NCBI GenBank assembly: GCA_945926705.1
Contig: CAMEMA010000029.1
Span: 1-9,089 of the forward strand
Origin: an uncultured Clostridia bacterium
GTDB lineage: Bacteria; Bacillota; Clostridia; Oscillospirales; Acutalibacteraceae
Length of the DNA: 9,089 bases
Direction of reading: 5' to 3'
This document shows positions 1 to 5,819 of this stretch, piece after piece. A program made the position numbers and the translations under genes. The stretch's first letter is position 1. Every line of letters begins with the position of its first letter. The notes below the pieces were generated by a model. That model ran no database searches, had not been told where the DNA came from, and worked only from the letters and a program-made list of their open reading frames with translations.

Positions 1-40
1 TGATAATTCAAAACACTCTCTACTTTCTAACTTTTTAAGC

Positions 41-62
41 AAATGTTTCACGTGAAACATTT
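41..62. other. parS chromosome-partition site (ParB binding)
   Basis: Positions 44-59 read TGTTTCACGTGAAACA, a perfect 16-bp palindrome identical to the established parS consensus bound by ParB/Spo0J in Firmicutes and most other bacteria. The symmetry extends three more bases on each side, giving a 22-bp perfect palindrome over 41-62, and breaks at positions 40 and 63. ParB loads at parS as a CTP-dependent clamp, spreads, and recruits SMC to organise and separate origins. The site lies immediately after tmcAL: its last arm base is the last base of that gene's TGA stop. It is not followed by a T-run on either strand, so it does not look like an intrinsic terminator. Since parS sites cluster around oriC, the locus is probably origin-proximal; that step is inference. 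Confidence 0.93.
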
Positions 63-1225
63 CAACATGTAATCATCCTAAAAGCCTGTTCTTGACCGCA
101 TGATTCTATTTTTTTAGAAAAAAAACAATAACAATCCGAAGATTTACATTCACAATTAAAAACTTCAATCGCAAAACTTGAAAGCTTTTTTATTTCTGAA
201 TATCTTGAAACTAAAGGAAGCAAAGCCGTTTTTTTACTTTTTTTAAGTATTTCATATCCCTTTGAATTTGAGCCCAATAATCTTATGTATGGCACTGAAT
301 GGGTTTGAATTTCACTTTTTATATCCAGAAAACCACACATTAAAATTCTTTTTATCCTAGCCATAGTGTATCTTTTAGTTTTTATTGAAAAAAGTATACT
401 ATTTAAATTATTCTCACGGCGCACCGACTCTAAAATTCTATTTTCCAATCCTTCGCTTACATCAGGCAACTTTAAAATATCTTCTCCGGATAAATTTCTC
501 AACTTATAAATGAAAGATTGTTGAGCAAATTCCAAATTGTGAATAGTTTCTTTTTTTAAAATTTCAAAAGAAAACTGCGGTACGTAATTTTTAAAACTCT
601 CATCCGAATTTATTATCATTCTTCTTATTTCAGATGCTGAGCAATATTTATACTCATTATTTTTTCCTATTCTTTTTATGGTAATTGGTTCAACATTGAC
701 ATTAAAATCTTCTATGGATTTAAGATATTCTATACCCAAAATATTATTGGGGAAATTTAAAAAATTACTTACTTCCGCATTCATTATGGAATTTATTGCC
801 ATTTTACAAGCCTTTGCAAATGTAACACCGTTATTCAAATTTTCTTTCAATAAAAGTTTAAATTTATCGGTCTTAAGTGCAGTTACAATTTCTTTCATGG
901 CATTGATATTTCCACATTCACTTCCAAATGCAATCGCATCAACACATCCGAAAGATTTGATGATTTCAATTCCTGCACGCGCATACCTCTCAGCTGACGA
1001 CAGTGACCAAACAACGGGAATTTCAGCGACTAAATCTACACCCAATGAGAGTGCCGATTTTATTCTTGATTGTTTGGAAATTATTGAAGGCTCTCCCCTT
1101 TGAACGAAATTTCCGCTAATCACTGCAATTATATGTGTAAAACCTTTTTCTCGAACTTTATCAATTAAGTATTTATGACCATTATGAAATGGATTGAATT
1201 CAGCTATGATTGCACAAATTTTCAT
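62..1225 (-). CDS. tmcAL: tRNA(Met) cytidine acetate ligase TmcAL (YlbM family)
   Basis: The family activates acetate with ATP and transfers it to the wobble cytidine (C34) of elongator tRNA-Met, making N4-acetylcytidine in the cytoplasm. The 387-residue product opens with the nucleotidyltransferase signature AEFNPFHNGH (residues 8-17, HxGH-type motif), followed by SGNFVQRGEP (38-47), FGSECG (100-105), PNNILGIEYL (159-168) and SASEIRRMI (196-204), all typical of the family; the length is also usual. An in-frame ATG lies seven codons upstream, but MKICAIIAEFNP matches the family N-terminus, so the start at 1225 is chosen. No clear ribosome-binding site precedes it. Instead the 50-residue gene upstream ends six bases short, suggesting translational coupling. 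The C-terminus is cysteine-rich (ECKSSDCYC). The stop codon abuts parS. Confidence 0.95.
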   Translation of the reverse strand: MKICAIIAEFNPFHNGHKYLIDKVREKGFTHIIAVISGNFVQRGEPSIISKQSRIKSALSLGVDLVAEIPVVWSLSSAERYARAGIEIIKSFGCVDAIAFGSECGNINAMKEIVTALKTDKFKLLLKENLNNGVTFAKACKMAINSIMNAEVSNFLNFPNNILGIEYLKSIEDFNVNVEPITIKRIGKNNEYKYCSASEIRRMIINSDESFKNYVPQFSFEILKKETIHNLEFAQQSFIYKLRNLSGEDILKLPDVSEGLENRILESVRRENNLNSILFSIKTKRYTMARIKRILMCGFLDIKSEIQTHSVPYIRLLGSNSKGYEILKKSKKTALLPLVSRYSEIKKLSSFAIEVFNCECKSSDCYCFFSKKIESCGQEQAFRMITC

Positions 1226-1230
1226 AAAAT

Positions 1231-1383
1231 TTACTGTAAATAACAAATTATTGAACCTATAAGTCCACTGACCATCAAAATAGAACCTATGACAGCTAAA
1301 ATTCTTATCATTCTTTTTCTACGTCGCCCGGCCGTTTTTTTATAATTTTTAAATTCATTTTTTATTATATTTTCATTTTTCAT
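1231..1383 (-). CDS. small single-pass membrane protein, 50 aa, upstream of tmcAL
   Basis: This short reading frame encodes 50 residues: a hydrophilic, lysine-rich N-terminus (MKNENIIKNEFKNYKKTAG), a very basic stretch (GRRRKRMIR, about residues 19-27), then a hydrophobic segment of about 20 residues (ILAVIGSILMVSGLIGSIICYL) to the end. The charge pattern predicts an inner-membrane anchor with a cytoplasmic N-terminus. Reality as a gene is supported by a Shine-Dalgarno (GGGAG at 1392-1396, 8 bases before the ATG), a well-formed promoter upstream at 1423-1451, and a stop codon five bases before the tmcAL start. I do not recognise a family. Its position suggests it is the first gene of a two-gene unit and may help to start tmcAL translation. 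Confidence 0.72.
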   Translation of the reverse strand: MKNENIIKNEFKNYKKTAGRRRKRMIRILAVIGSILMVSGLIGSIICYLQ

Positions 1384-1422
1384 ACCAAATTCTCCCTTTT
1401 TCAAAAAACTTTTAATATTTAA

Positions 1423-1451
1423 ATTATATTATTAATTTTGTCTGTTGGCAA
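1423..1451 (-). promoter_or_regulatory. sigma-A-type promoter for the 50-aa gene and tmcAL
   Basis: Read on the minus strand, a TTGCCA -35 element (1446-1451) and a perfect TATAAT -10 element (1423-1428) are separated by exactly 17 bases. The predicted start of transcription is near 1416, giving a leader of about 33 bases before the 50-residue gene. The -35 element sits inside an imperfect inverted repeat (minus strand TGTTTGCCAACA, 1442-1453 region), which could be an operator but may be chance. Confidence 0.75.
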
Positions 1452-1594
1452 ACATACTTTCCGGATTTTAAAATATATTTAATAAATACATATCTTACTT
1501 TATCAAAAGAATTTAAGTTCTAAAAATAAATCATTTTCATAATGTTTAATATCGCCTCAAAACAAACAGTTGAAATTCAAAAAAGGAGACAATT

Positions 1595-1891
1595 ATGAGT
1601 GAAGTTCAAGAACCAAACAGTTTAAACAACGACATTCCTAATAAAAGTACTTTAAAAAGTCTAAATCTTTTTTTAGTACGCATTACGGTATGTTTAATTA
1701 TACTTATAGGAACTATATTTTTAAAATTCAGCAACCCATATTACTTTGACAATTTTAAGTATTATTACAACGAATATATTTGTGAAGAAAAATATAATTC
1801 TAAAGAAATAAAATCCGATTTAATTGAATTTTTAAAATTAATAAAGCAAAAGTCTTTGATTTACTTAAAAAAATTCAATATCACTCAATAA
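1595..1891 (+). CDS. hypothetical single-pass membrane protein, 98 aa
   Basis: This is the only supported gene on the plus strand. The start is well defined by GGAG (1585-1588) six bases before the ATG. The product has a polar N-terminus (residues 1-22), one hydrophobic segment (about 24-45, VRITVCLIILIGTIFLKF), and a C-terminal region rich in Tyr, Lys and Glu (46-98) that looks helical and ends with a basic stretch. The layout, especially the tyrosine-rich NPYYFDNFKYYYNEY just after the membrane segment, recalls the N-terminal anchor region of clostridial M23 peptidase-like envelope proteins, but no catalytic domain follows; this resemblance is from memory and weak. Its stop overlaps the 3' end of the convergent penicillin-binding protein gene by 11 bp. 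The nearest -10-like match (CATAAT, 1538-1543) has no good -35, so a promoter is not called. Confidence 0.75.
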   Translation: MSEVQEPNSLNNDIPNKSTLKSLNLFLVRITVCLIILIGTIFLKFSNPYYFDNFKYYYNEYICEEKYNSKEIKSDLIEFLKLIKQKSLIYLKKFNITQ

Positions 1892-3497
1892 ATAATTCCG
1901 GAATTTCAGAAATCATTCTATCAACAATTTCCTTAAATACAGGGCCGCAACTCTCTCCTCCTCCTGAGCCCACTTCCGATAACACAACAATTGAGTATTT
2001 AGGATTTTCATATGGGAAAAATCCGGCAAACCATGATTGTTCCGCTTTTTTACCGTCTTCGATTATTCCGGTCTGTGCAGTAGACGTTTTTGCAGCTGCT
2101 TCTGATTTTTCCGGTTTACCTTTTTCACTAGTACCATATTCTATTGATGCTTTCATATGAGACTTTAACTTTTTAGCTGTGCTTTCTGATATAATGCGTT
2201 CATTTTTAAATTCTGAATTTTCCTTTTTTATAATTCTCATACTTTCGTCCGTAAGACCTTTTAACAGTTTTGGACTACTGTAAATACCTTTTGAAGCTAT
2301 TGTATTTATTATTCCTAATACTTGTAGTGGAGTAACCATTAATTTGCCTTGTCCAAATGAAAAATTTGCAAGTGTTTTAATATTTTTTAAACTCTCTTCA
2401 CTAGGAAGAACACCTTTATCGGAAACCATTGAAGGTGCCAAAGACAGCGATTCTCCCAGTTTGAATTTTTTAGCCATTGAAAGTACGGAATTATACGGCA
2501 TTTTTTTGATTAATTCTATAAAATATCCATTGCAGGAATGAGCCAAAGCTTGCTCCATATTGACCATTTCGTGTTTTTTAGAATTAAAACACTTAAAAGA
2601 TGCATCTTCGACTTTATCCACACCTTGACAGTTGTAAAGCGTATCTTCACTTATCCCTTTTTCCAATGCTGCAGCTGAAGTTACAAGTTTAAATATTGAA
2701 CCCAAATTAAATGAACACATAATTCTATTTAAAAGCGGTGAATTTTTATCTCTTAGATATGGAGCTACATTTCCGGGTAAAAAACTCGGCAAACTTAAAC
2801 ATGACCTTATTTCACAATTAGGAACTTCCGCTACTATTACCGCTCCTCTTGCGATATATTTATTTGCAACTTCCTCCGCAATTGCCTGAATGCGGCTGTC
2901 TATATTTAAAACAACACCCTTGGATACCAAATACGATTTATCTTCAATGAATTCCTTTTTACCGGGTAATATTCTACCTGAAGCATTAACGCTGTACTTA
3001 ACATAAATATCATGTTTATTACCGAAAAGATAATCATCATATGCTTTTTCTATTCCACACATACCCTTTTTGTCTCCCGAAATATATCCTATAATATGTG
3101 ATGCAAGTGTAACATCACTGTATCTTACCGGAACTTCAAAAACTTTCACGTAGGGAGATTCTACTTTTGAATTAACTTCAATGGTAAATGGAGTATTACA
3201 GGAACATTTTTTATAAAGTTCTTCTTTTTTGCCACTTGAAACTACAGGAGTAAGAGCAGCAAGAGATTCCGTACACGGTACAGCTGCGGCTATTAGTTTT
3301 TTATCGGTATTTACAAGCGGAACATTTTTACAATCATATATTGTTCCCCTTATATCCGAAATTTTTAAATTATAAGTCTGTTGACTCAAAGCTGCCTCAT
3401 GTAGAAATTCTTTATCTGAAATATGATCTAAACAAAAAAAAGCCATACAAAACATAAACATTAAAAATCCATATAAAATCAAACATCTTTTATACAT
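1881..3497 (-). CDS. class B penicillin-binding protein (peptidoglycan D,D-transpeptidase)
   Basis: Enzymes of this family cross-link peptidoglycan stem peptides on the outer face of the membrane and are beta-lactam targets. The 538-residue product has an N-terminal membrane anchor (about 5-22), a short pedestal region beginning ISDIRGTIYD (46-55, cf. the R-G-x-I-x-D motif), and a C-terminal transpeptidase domain. Active-site motifs are SIFK (Ser267 nucleophile, Lys270), SCN (321-323) and KTS (470-472, within AKTSTAQTG). The last replaces the usual KTG, although the surrounding TAQTG is family-typical. Twelve cysteines lie in the predicted extracytoplasmic part, which is unusually many. Start: ATG at 3497 with AGAGG about 11 bases upstream. 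It resembles the PBP2/SpoVD/PbpA group, but there is no RodA/FtsW partner nearby to say whether it serves elongation, division or spore cortex. The 3' end overlaps the convergent gene by 11 bp. Confidence 0.92.
   Translation of the reverse strand: MYKRCLILYGFLMFMFCMAFFCLDHISDKEFLHEAALSQQTYNLKISDIRGTIYDCKNVPLVNTDKKLIAAAVPCTESLAALTPVVSSGKKEELYKKCSCNTPFTIEVNSKVESPYVKVFEVPVRYSDVTLASHIIGYISGDKKGMCGIEKAYDDYLFGNKHDIYVKYSVNASGRILPGKKEFIEDKSYLVSKGVVLNIDSRIQAIAEEVANKYIARGAVIVAEVPNCEIRSCLSLPSFLPGNVAPYLRDKNSPLLNRIMCSFNLGSIFKLVTSAAALEKGISEDTLYNCQGVDKVEDASFKCFNSKKHEMVNMEQALAHSCNGYFIELIKKMPYNSVLSMAKKFKLGESLSLAPSMVSDKGVLPSEESLKNIKTLANFSFGQGKLMVTPLQVLGIINTIASKGIYSSPKLLKGLTDESMRIIKKENSEFKNERIISESTAKKLKSHMKASIEYGTSEKGKPEKSEAAAKTSTAQTGIIEDGKKAEQSWFAGFFPYENPKYSIVVLSEVGSGGGESCGPVFKEIVDRMISEIPELFIE
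1894..1905. repeat. 12-bp perfect palindrome at the convergent gene junction
   Basis: AATTCCGGAATT lies three bases beyond the stop of the plus-strand gene and within the last codons of the penicillin-binding protein gene. It has no loop and no T-run on either side, so it is a poor terminator candidate. It may simply be coding sequence. It is recorded because the two convergent genes leave no intergenic space in which a normal terminator could lie. Confidence 0.3.
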
Positions 3498-3600
3498 AAA
3501 AAAACCAACCTCTTTTAGGCAACTATCTACCTAATTAAGTATTGGCTTTTTTTCAACTATAATTCTAAAAACATTAATATTAAAGAGCTACCGCATAGAT

Positions 3601-3609
3601 TTTATAACA
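3601..3609 (-). promoter_or_regulatory. possible extended -10 promoter for the penicillin-binding protein gene
   Basis: The minus strand reads TGTTATAAA: a TATAAA hexamer (3601-3606) preceded by TG one base away, which is the extended -10 arrangement. The best -35 match is weak (TGGAAA at a 16-base spacing, inside the end of the upstream peptide gene). It would give a leader of roughly 95 bases. The 115-bp gap between the two genes shows no intrinsic terminator, so read-through from the upstream gene is also possible. Confidence 0.33.
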
Positions 3610-3612
3610 AAT

Positions 3613-3999
3613 TTACTTATTTTTTCCAGTTGACCATAACCAACTACCAAATCCGGCAGGCTTTACACTTTCAACTTTATCATTTGTGGTATCAGCCACT
3701 TTTCCAAACTTACGTGATGCGTATATTGCGCTTCCTGCCAAACAAATAGCAGCAATTGCGCAGGATATATTTCTAATTTTATTACTTATATCTACTCCTC
3801 CGACAACGTTATCAAGTTGTATATCAGAATTGTATAAAATATTTTTAACTATCTCTCCCACTTTATTAATTTCATCATCAGATAAAATTATCCCTTTTTC
3901 GCTGAATAATAATTTAACTTCTTGGATATTCGTAGCATTTACAACTTTTTTGAGAAATTCTTCATCTTTCAGAATTTCTGTAAAACTTTTACTTTCCAA
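3613..3999 (-). CDS. Nif11-like double-glycine leader peptide precursor, 128 aa
   Basis: The N-terminal part (residues about 5-68) has the pattern of Nif11-type bacteriocin leaders: FTEILKDEEFLKKVV, a central amphipathic stretch, then EKGIILSDDEI and a terminal QLDNVVGG with Gly67-Gly68, the classic cleavage motif of C39-peptidase exporters. Cleavage would release a 60-residue core (69-128) with a hydrophobic segment (about 78-94, two cysteines C80 and C86), then a basic patch (SRKFGK) and a Gly/Trp-rich tail (GFGSWLWSTGKNK). An upstream GTG at 4008 is in frame but overlaps the ribosome-binding site; TTG at 3999, six bases after GAGGTG, fits best. It has its own promoter. No maturase, transporter or immunity gene is visible, so the product's fate is unknown. 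The alternative is a membrane-associated protein with a chance GG. Leader assignment is by pattern recognition, not a search. Confidence 0.68.
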   Translation of the reverse strand: MESKSFTEILKDEEFLKKVVNATNIQEVKLLFSEKGIILSDDEINKVGEIVKNILYNSDIQLDNVVGGVDISNKIRNISCAIAAICLAGSAIYASRKFGKVADTTNDKVESVKPAGFGSWLWSTGKNK

Positions 4000-4005
4000 A
4001 ACGAC

Positions 4006-4011
4006 CACCTC
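4006..4011 (-). promoter_or_regulatory. ribosome-binding site that fixes a TTG start
   Basis: GAGGTG on the minus strand matches the extended Shine-Dalgarno and lies six bases before TTG (3997-3999). The in-frame GTG at 4006-4008 is itself part of this site and has no such sequence upstream of it, so it is unlikely to be the start. The protein is therefore three residues shorter than the longest open frame. Confidence 0.75.
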
Positions 4012-4037
4012 TATTATTAATAAATTTTATATAAACA

Positions 4038-4066
4038 GTTATATCATTTTATTAAAATTATTGCAA
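4038..4066 (-). promoter_or_regulatory. promoter for the double-glycine peptide gene
   Basis: On the minus strand, TTGCAA (4061-4066, -35) and TATAAC (4038-4043, -10) are separated by 17 bases, and the -10 is preceded by TG one base upstream (TGATATAAC, extended -10). The -35 and part of the spacer lie in the last codons of mltG, so the peptide gene can be transcribed independently of the upstream operon. No terminator separates it from mltG, so read-through may add to its expression. Confidence 0.7.
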
Positions 4067-5206
4067 CCCTGCTTTTTTTAAATTTGAAATATGGGTATCG
4101 TTGGTTTTAGCATAAAAAGCTTCACCTGAACTGCTATGGCAATAGTAATAATACTCTGTATCTGCAGGAGAAATAGCTGCAAAAATGGCATCCATACCGG
4201 GATTACATATCGCTCCCGGGGGAAGACCTTCTATTTTATAAGTGTCATAATTGCTATTAAATGTTTTGGATATATTTTTTGGAACAGAAGATTTTGTCTT
4301 ATAAGGATAGTATATGGTGGAATCAATTCTTAAAATTCCCATCGAAAACTCTCCAAAAGGACTCTGACCTCTATTTTCCAAAGTTTTAAGACGGTTATGA
4401 ATGACTGATGAAACCAGATACATATCATTCTTATTTGCAGCTTCTGCTTGAATCAAAGAAGCTATATTCATAAGTTCATCTAATGTCAATCCTGCAGATT
4501 TAGCCAATTCCGAAATACTTGTCTTTTCCGAATAACCTTCAAATTTATTTTTATTAATTATCTTTCTTTTAAAATTGTTAAGTATTTTTTTTATAACATC
4601 AGACGGGTCTTCGCCCTGATAAAATTTGTAAGTATCCGGAAAAAGATATCCTTCAAGCTTGTAGATTCTATCATTTGAATCTTCTATATCTTTGATAAAA
4701 GAATAATCGGCATCAAACTTATTGGATTTACACAATTTTAAAAATTCATCTTTTTTACAAACTCTATTGCCTTCCAAAAGTTGTGCATAATCTAAAATAT
4801 TCATTCCTTCTGTGAAAGTTATTTCCGCAACTTCGTTAATATTAGACTTATTTTTCAAACGATTTATTATTGCCTGATAGTCCATATTTGTGTCCAATTC
4901 GTAGATGCCTCCCGAAAAAGCACCGGAAAACTTGGTTAATTTAGCATAAATTCTGAAAAATTCCTTTTCGGAAATAACTCCGTTATTTTTCAAAATGCCG
5001 GCTATGGCATCTACAGAAGCATCATCGGGAATTTCTACCATAACAGTCCCCGTAGATTTTCCTACTGAAAGCATATCATTTATACCTACAAGAATATATC
5101 TTGCCAAAAGTATGGAGATTAAACTTAAAAATAAAATCCAAGATATTCTGAAAAAAATCCCATTTTTTTTATATTTATCTATATTTTCTTTTTTTATGAG
5201 TTTCAT
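4058..5206 (-). CDS. mltG: endolytic murein transglycosylase MltG (YceG family)
   Basis: MltG cuts nascent glycan strands in the periplasmic/extracellular space beside the membrane, limiting strand length. The 382-residue protein has a short cytoplasmic N-terminus, one membrane segment (about 20-41), a LysM-like region (VEIPDDASVDAIAGIL, 57-72), and the YceG catalytic domain: EGYLFPDTYKF (185-195), ASLIQAEAA (249-257), RIDSTIYYP (293-301), YDTYKIEGLPPGAICNPG (320-337) and a C-terminal YYYYCHSSSGEAFYAKT block. Glu255 aligns with the catalytic glutamate; the preceding glutamate of the common EKE motif is Gln253 here. The ATG at 5206 lies inside the end of the cyclo-ligase gene (32-bp overlap), with AGAGG four bases upstream, so translation is probably coupled. 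It is the last gene of the operon. Confidence 0.95.
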   Translation of the reverse strand: MKLIKKENIDKYKKNGIFFRISWILFLSLISILLARYILVGINDMLSVGKSTGTVMVEIPDDASVDAIAGILKNNGVISEKEFFRIYAKLTKFSGAFSGGIYELDTNMDYQAIINRLKNKSNINEVAEITFTEGMNILDYAQLLEGNRVCKKDEFLKLCKSNKFDADYSFIKDIEDSNDRIYKLEGYLFPDTYKFYQGEDPSDVIKKILNNFKRKIINKNKFEGYSEKTSISELAKSAGLTLDELMNIASLIQAEAANKNDMYLVSSVIHNRLKTLENRGQSPFGEFSMGILRIDSTIYYPYKTKSSVPKNISKTFNSNYDTYKIEGLPPGAICNPGMDAIFAAISPADTEYYYYCHSSSGEAFYAKTNDTHISNLKKAGLQ

Positions 5207-5798
5207 AGTGCCTCTCTTTTTTTATTTCTTTTATGTATTTGTCGTTAAGAAGTATGTCTACGTGTTTATCAAATTTCCCGTGGGGTAATTTCGGAATCAT
5301 ACAGTTACTGTAACATATACCCAGGTTAATTCCGTGAAAATTCTGTAAAAATCTGTCATAATAACCGTAACCATAGCCTAATCTGTATCCCTTATAATCA
5401 AAACAAAATCCGGGAACTATACATAAACCGGTTGAATAATCAGTTACAAGTTCACACTCTTCTCTTTTGGGTTCTAAAAGTCCAAATGTGGCTTTTTCTA
5501 AATCCTCAAATGAATTTATAAAATAGAAATTCATCGTTCGGTCTTCAGAATTACATGCCGGAACAGCAACTTTTTTTCCGTCTGTCCAGCACCTTTTTAT
5601 CAGTTCATGAGTATCTACCTCTATTTCCTTAGATACATAAGTAAATACAGTATCATTGTTTTTATAAGCATTTAATATGCAAATTTTATCAAGTATCTTT
5701 TTATCCATCTCGAGTTTTTTGTCTTTAAACATATGCTCTCGTATAAAACGATACTTTTTTCGCAGTTTTATTTTATATAATTTTATATTCCTAATCAT
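5175..5798 (-). CDS. 5-formyltetrahydrofolate cyclo-ligase
   Basis: This cytoplasmic enzyme converts 5-formyltetrahydrofolate to 5,10-methenyltetrahydrofolate using ATP, returning a storage folate to the one-carbon pool. Its 207 residues match the family: a basic N-terminal helix (LRKKYRFIREHM), TYVSKEIEVDT (53-63), KVAVPACN (76-83), and the glycine-rich ATP-binding signature GYRLGYGYGYYDR (137-149). The residue before the second GYYDR glycine is Tyr144 where Lys or Gly is more common. KFDKHVDILLND (175-186) matches the closing motif. AAGGA seven bases before the ATG supports the start. It follows the acetyltransferase gene by 21 bp and overlaps mltG by 32 bp, which extends its C-terminus with a very basic tail (THKKRKYR). 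Through 5,10-methenyl- and methylene-folate it can feed the ThyX reaction encoded upstream. Confidence 0.95.
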   Translation of the reverse strand: MIRNIKLYKIKLRKKYRFIREHMFKDKKLEMDKKILDKICILNAYKNNDTVFTYVSKEIEVDTHELIKRCWTDGKKVAVPACNSEDRTMNFYFINSFEDLEKATFGLLEPKREECELVTDYSTGLCIVPGFCFDYKGYRLGYGYGYYDRFLQNFHGINLGICYSNCMIPKLPHGKFDKHVDILLNDKYIKEIKKERHYETHKKRKYR

Positions 5799-5819
5799 AA
5801 TAATTTCCTTCGAATAATT

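Noticed and set aside
1..40. Possible end or start of a neighbouring gene at the left edge
   Set aside because: Several frames stay open for this short distance, but no codon pattern, start signal or motif allows a call.
41..62. Reading the left-end palindrome as a tmcAL transcription terminator
   Set aside because: There is no loop and no T-run in the minus-strand direction (it continues GCTTAAAAAG), while the core matches parS exactly.
678..1103. Plus-strand open frame of 141 residues
   Set aside because: It lies wholly antisense to tmcAL, which has clear family motifs, and it has no ribosome-binding site or recognisable domain.
1512..1543. Promoter for the 98-residue plus-strand gene using CATAAT
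   Set aside because: The -10 match is fair, but no acceptable -35 is found at 16 to 18 bases; AT-rich sequence gives such hits readily.
3520..3537. Small stem (minus strand TAGGTA...TGCCTA) between the peptide gene and the penicillin-binding protein gene
   Set aside because: Six base pairs including a G-T pair, a six-base loop and no T-run directly after; too weak for a terminator or riboswitch.
3686..4081. Plus-strand open frame of 131 residues with hydrophobic stretches
   Set aside because: It mirrors the double-glycine peptide gene and its promoter; the hydrophobic look comes from reverse-complementing a Lys/Glu/Asp-rich sequence. No ribosome-binding site.
4995..5288. Plus-strand open frame of 97 residues resembling a membrane protein
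   Set aside because: It is antisense to the mltG 5' end and cyclo-ligase 3' end, both well supported. Its Phe/Tyr-rich tail is the complement of A-rich minus-strand coding sequence.
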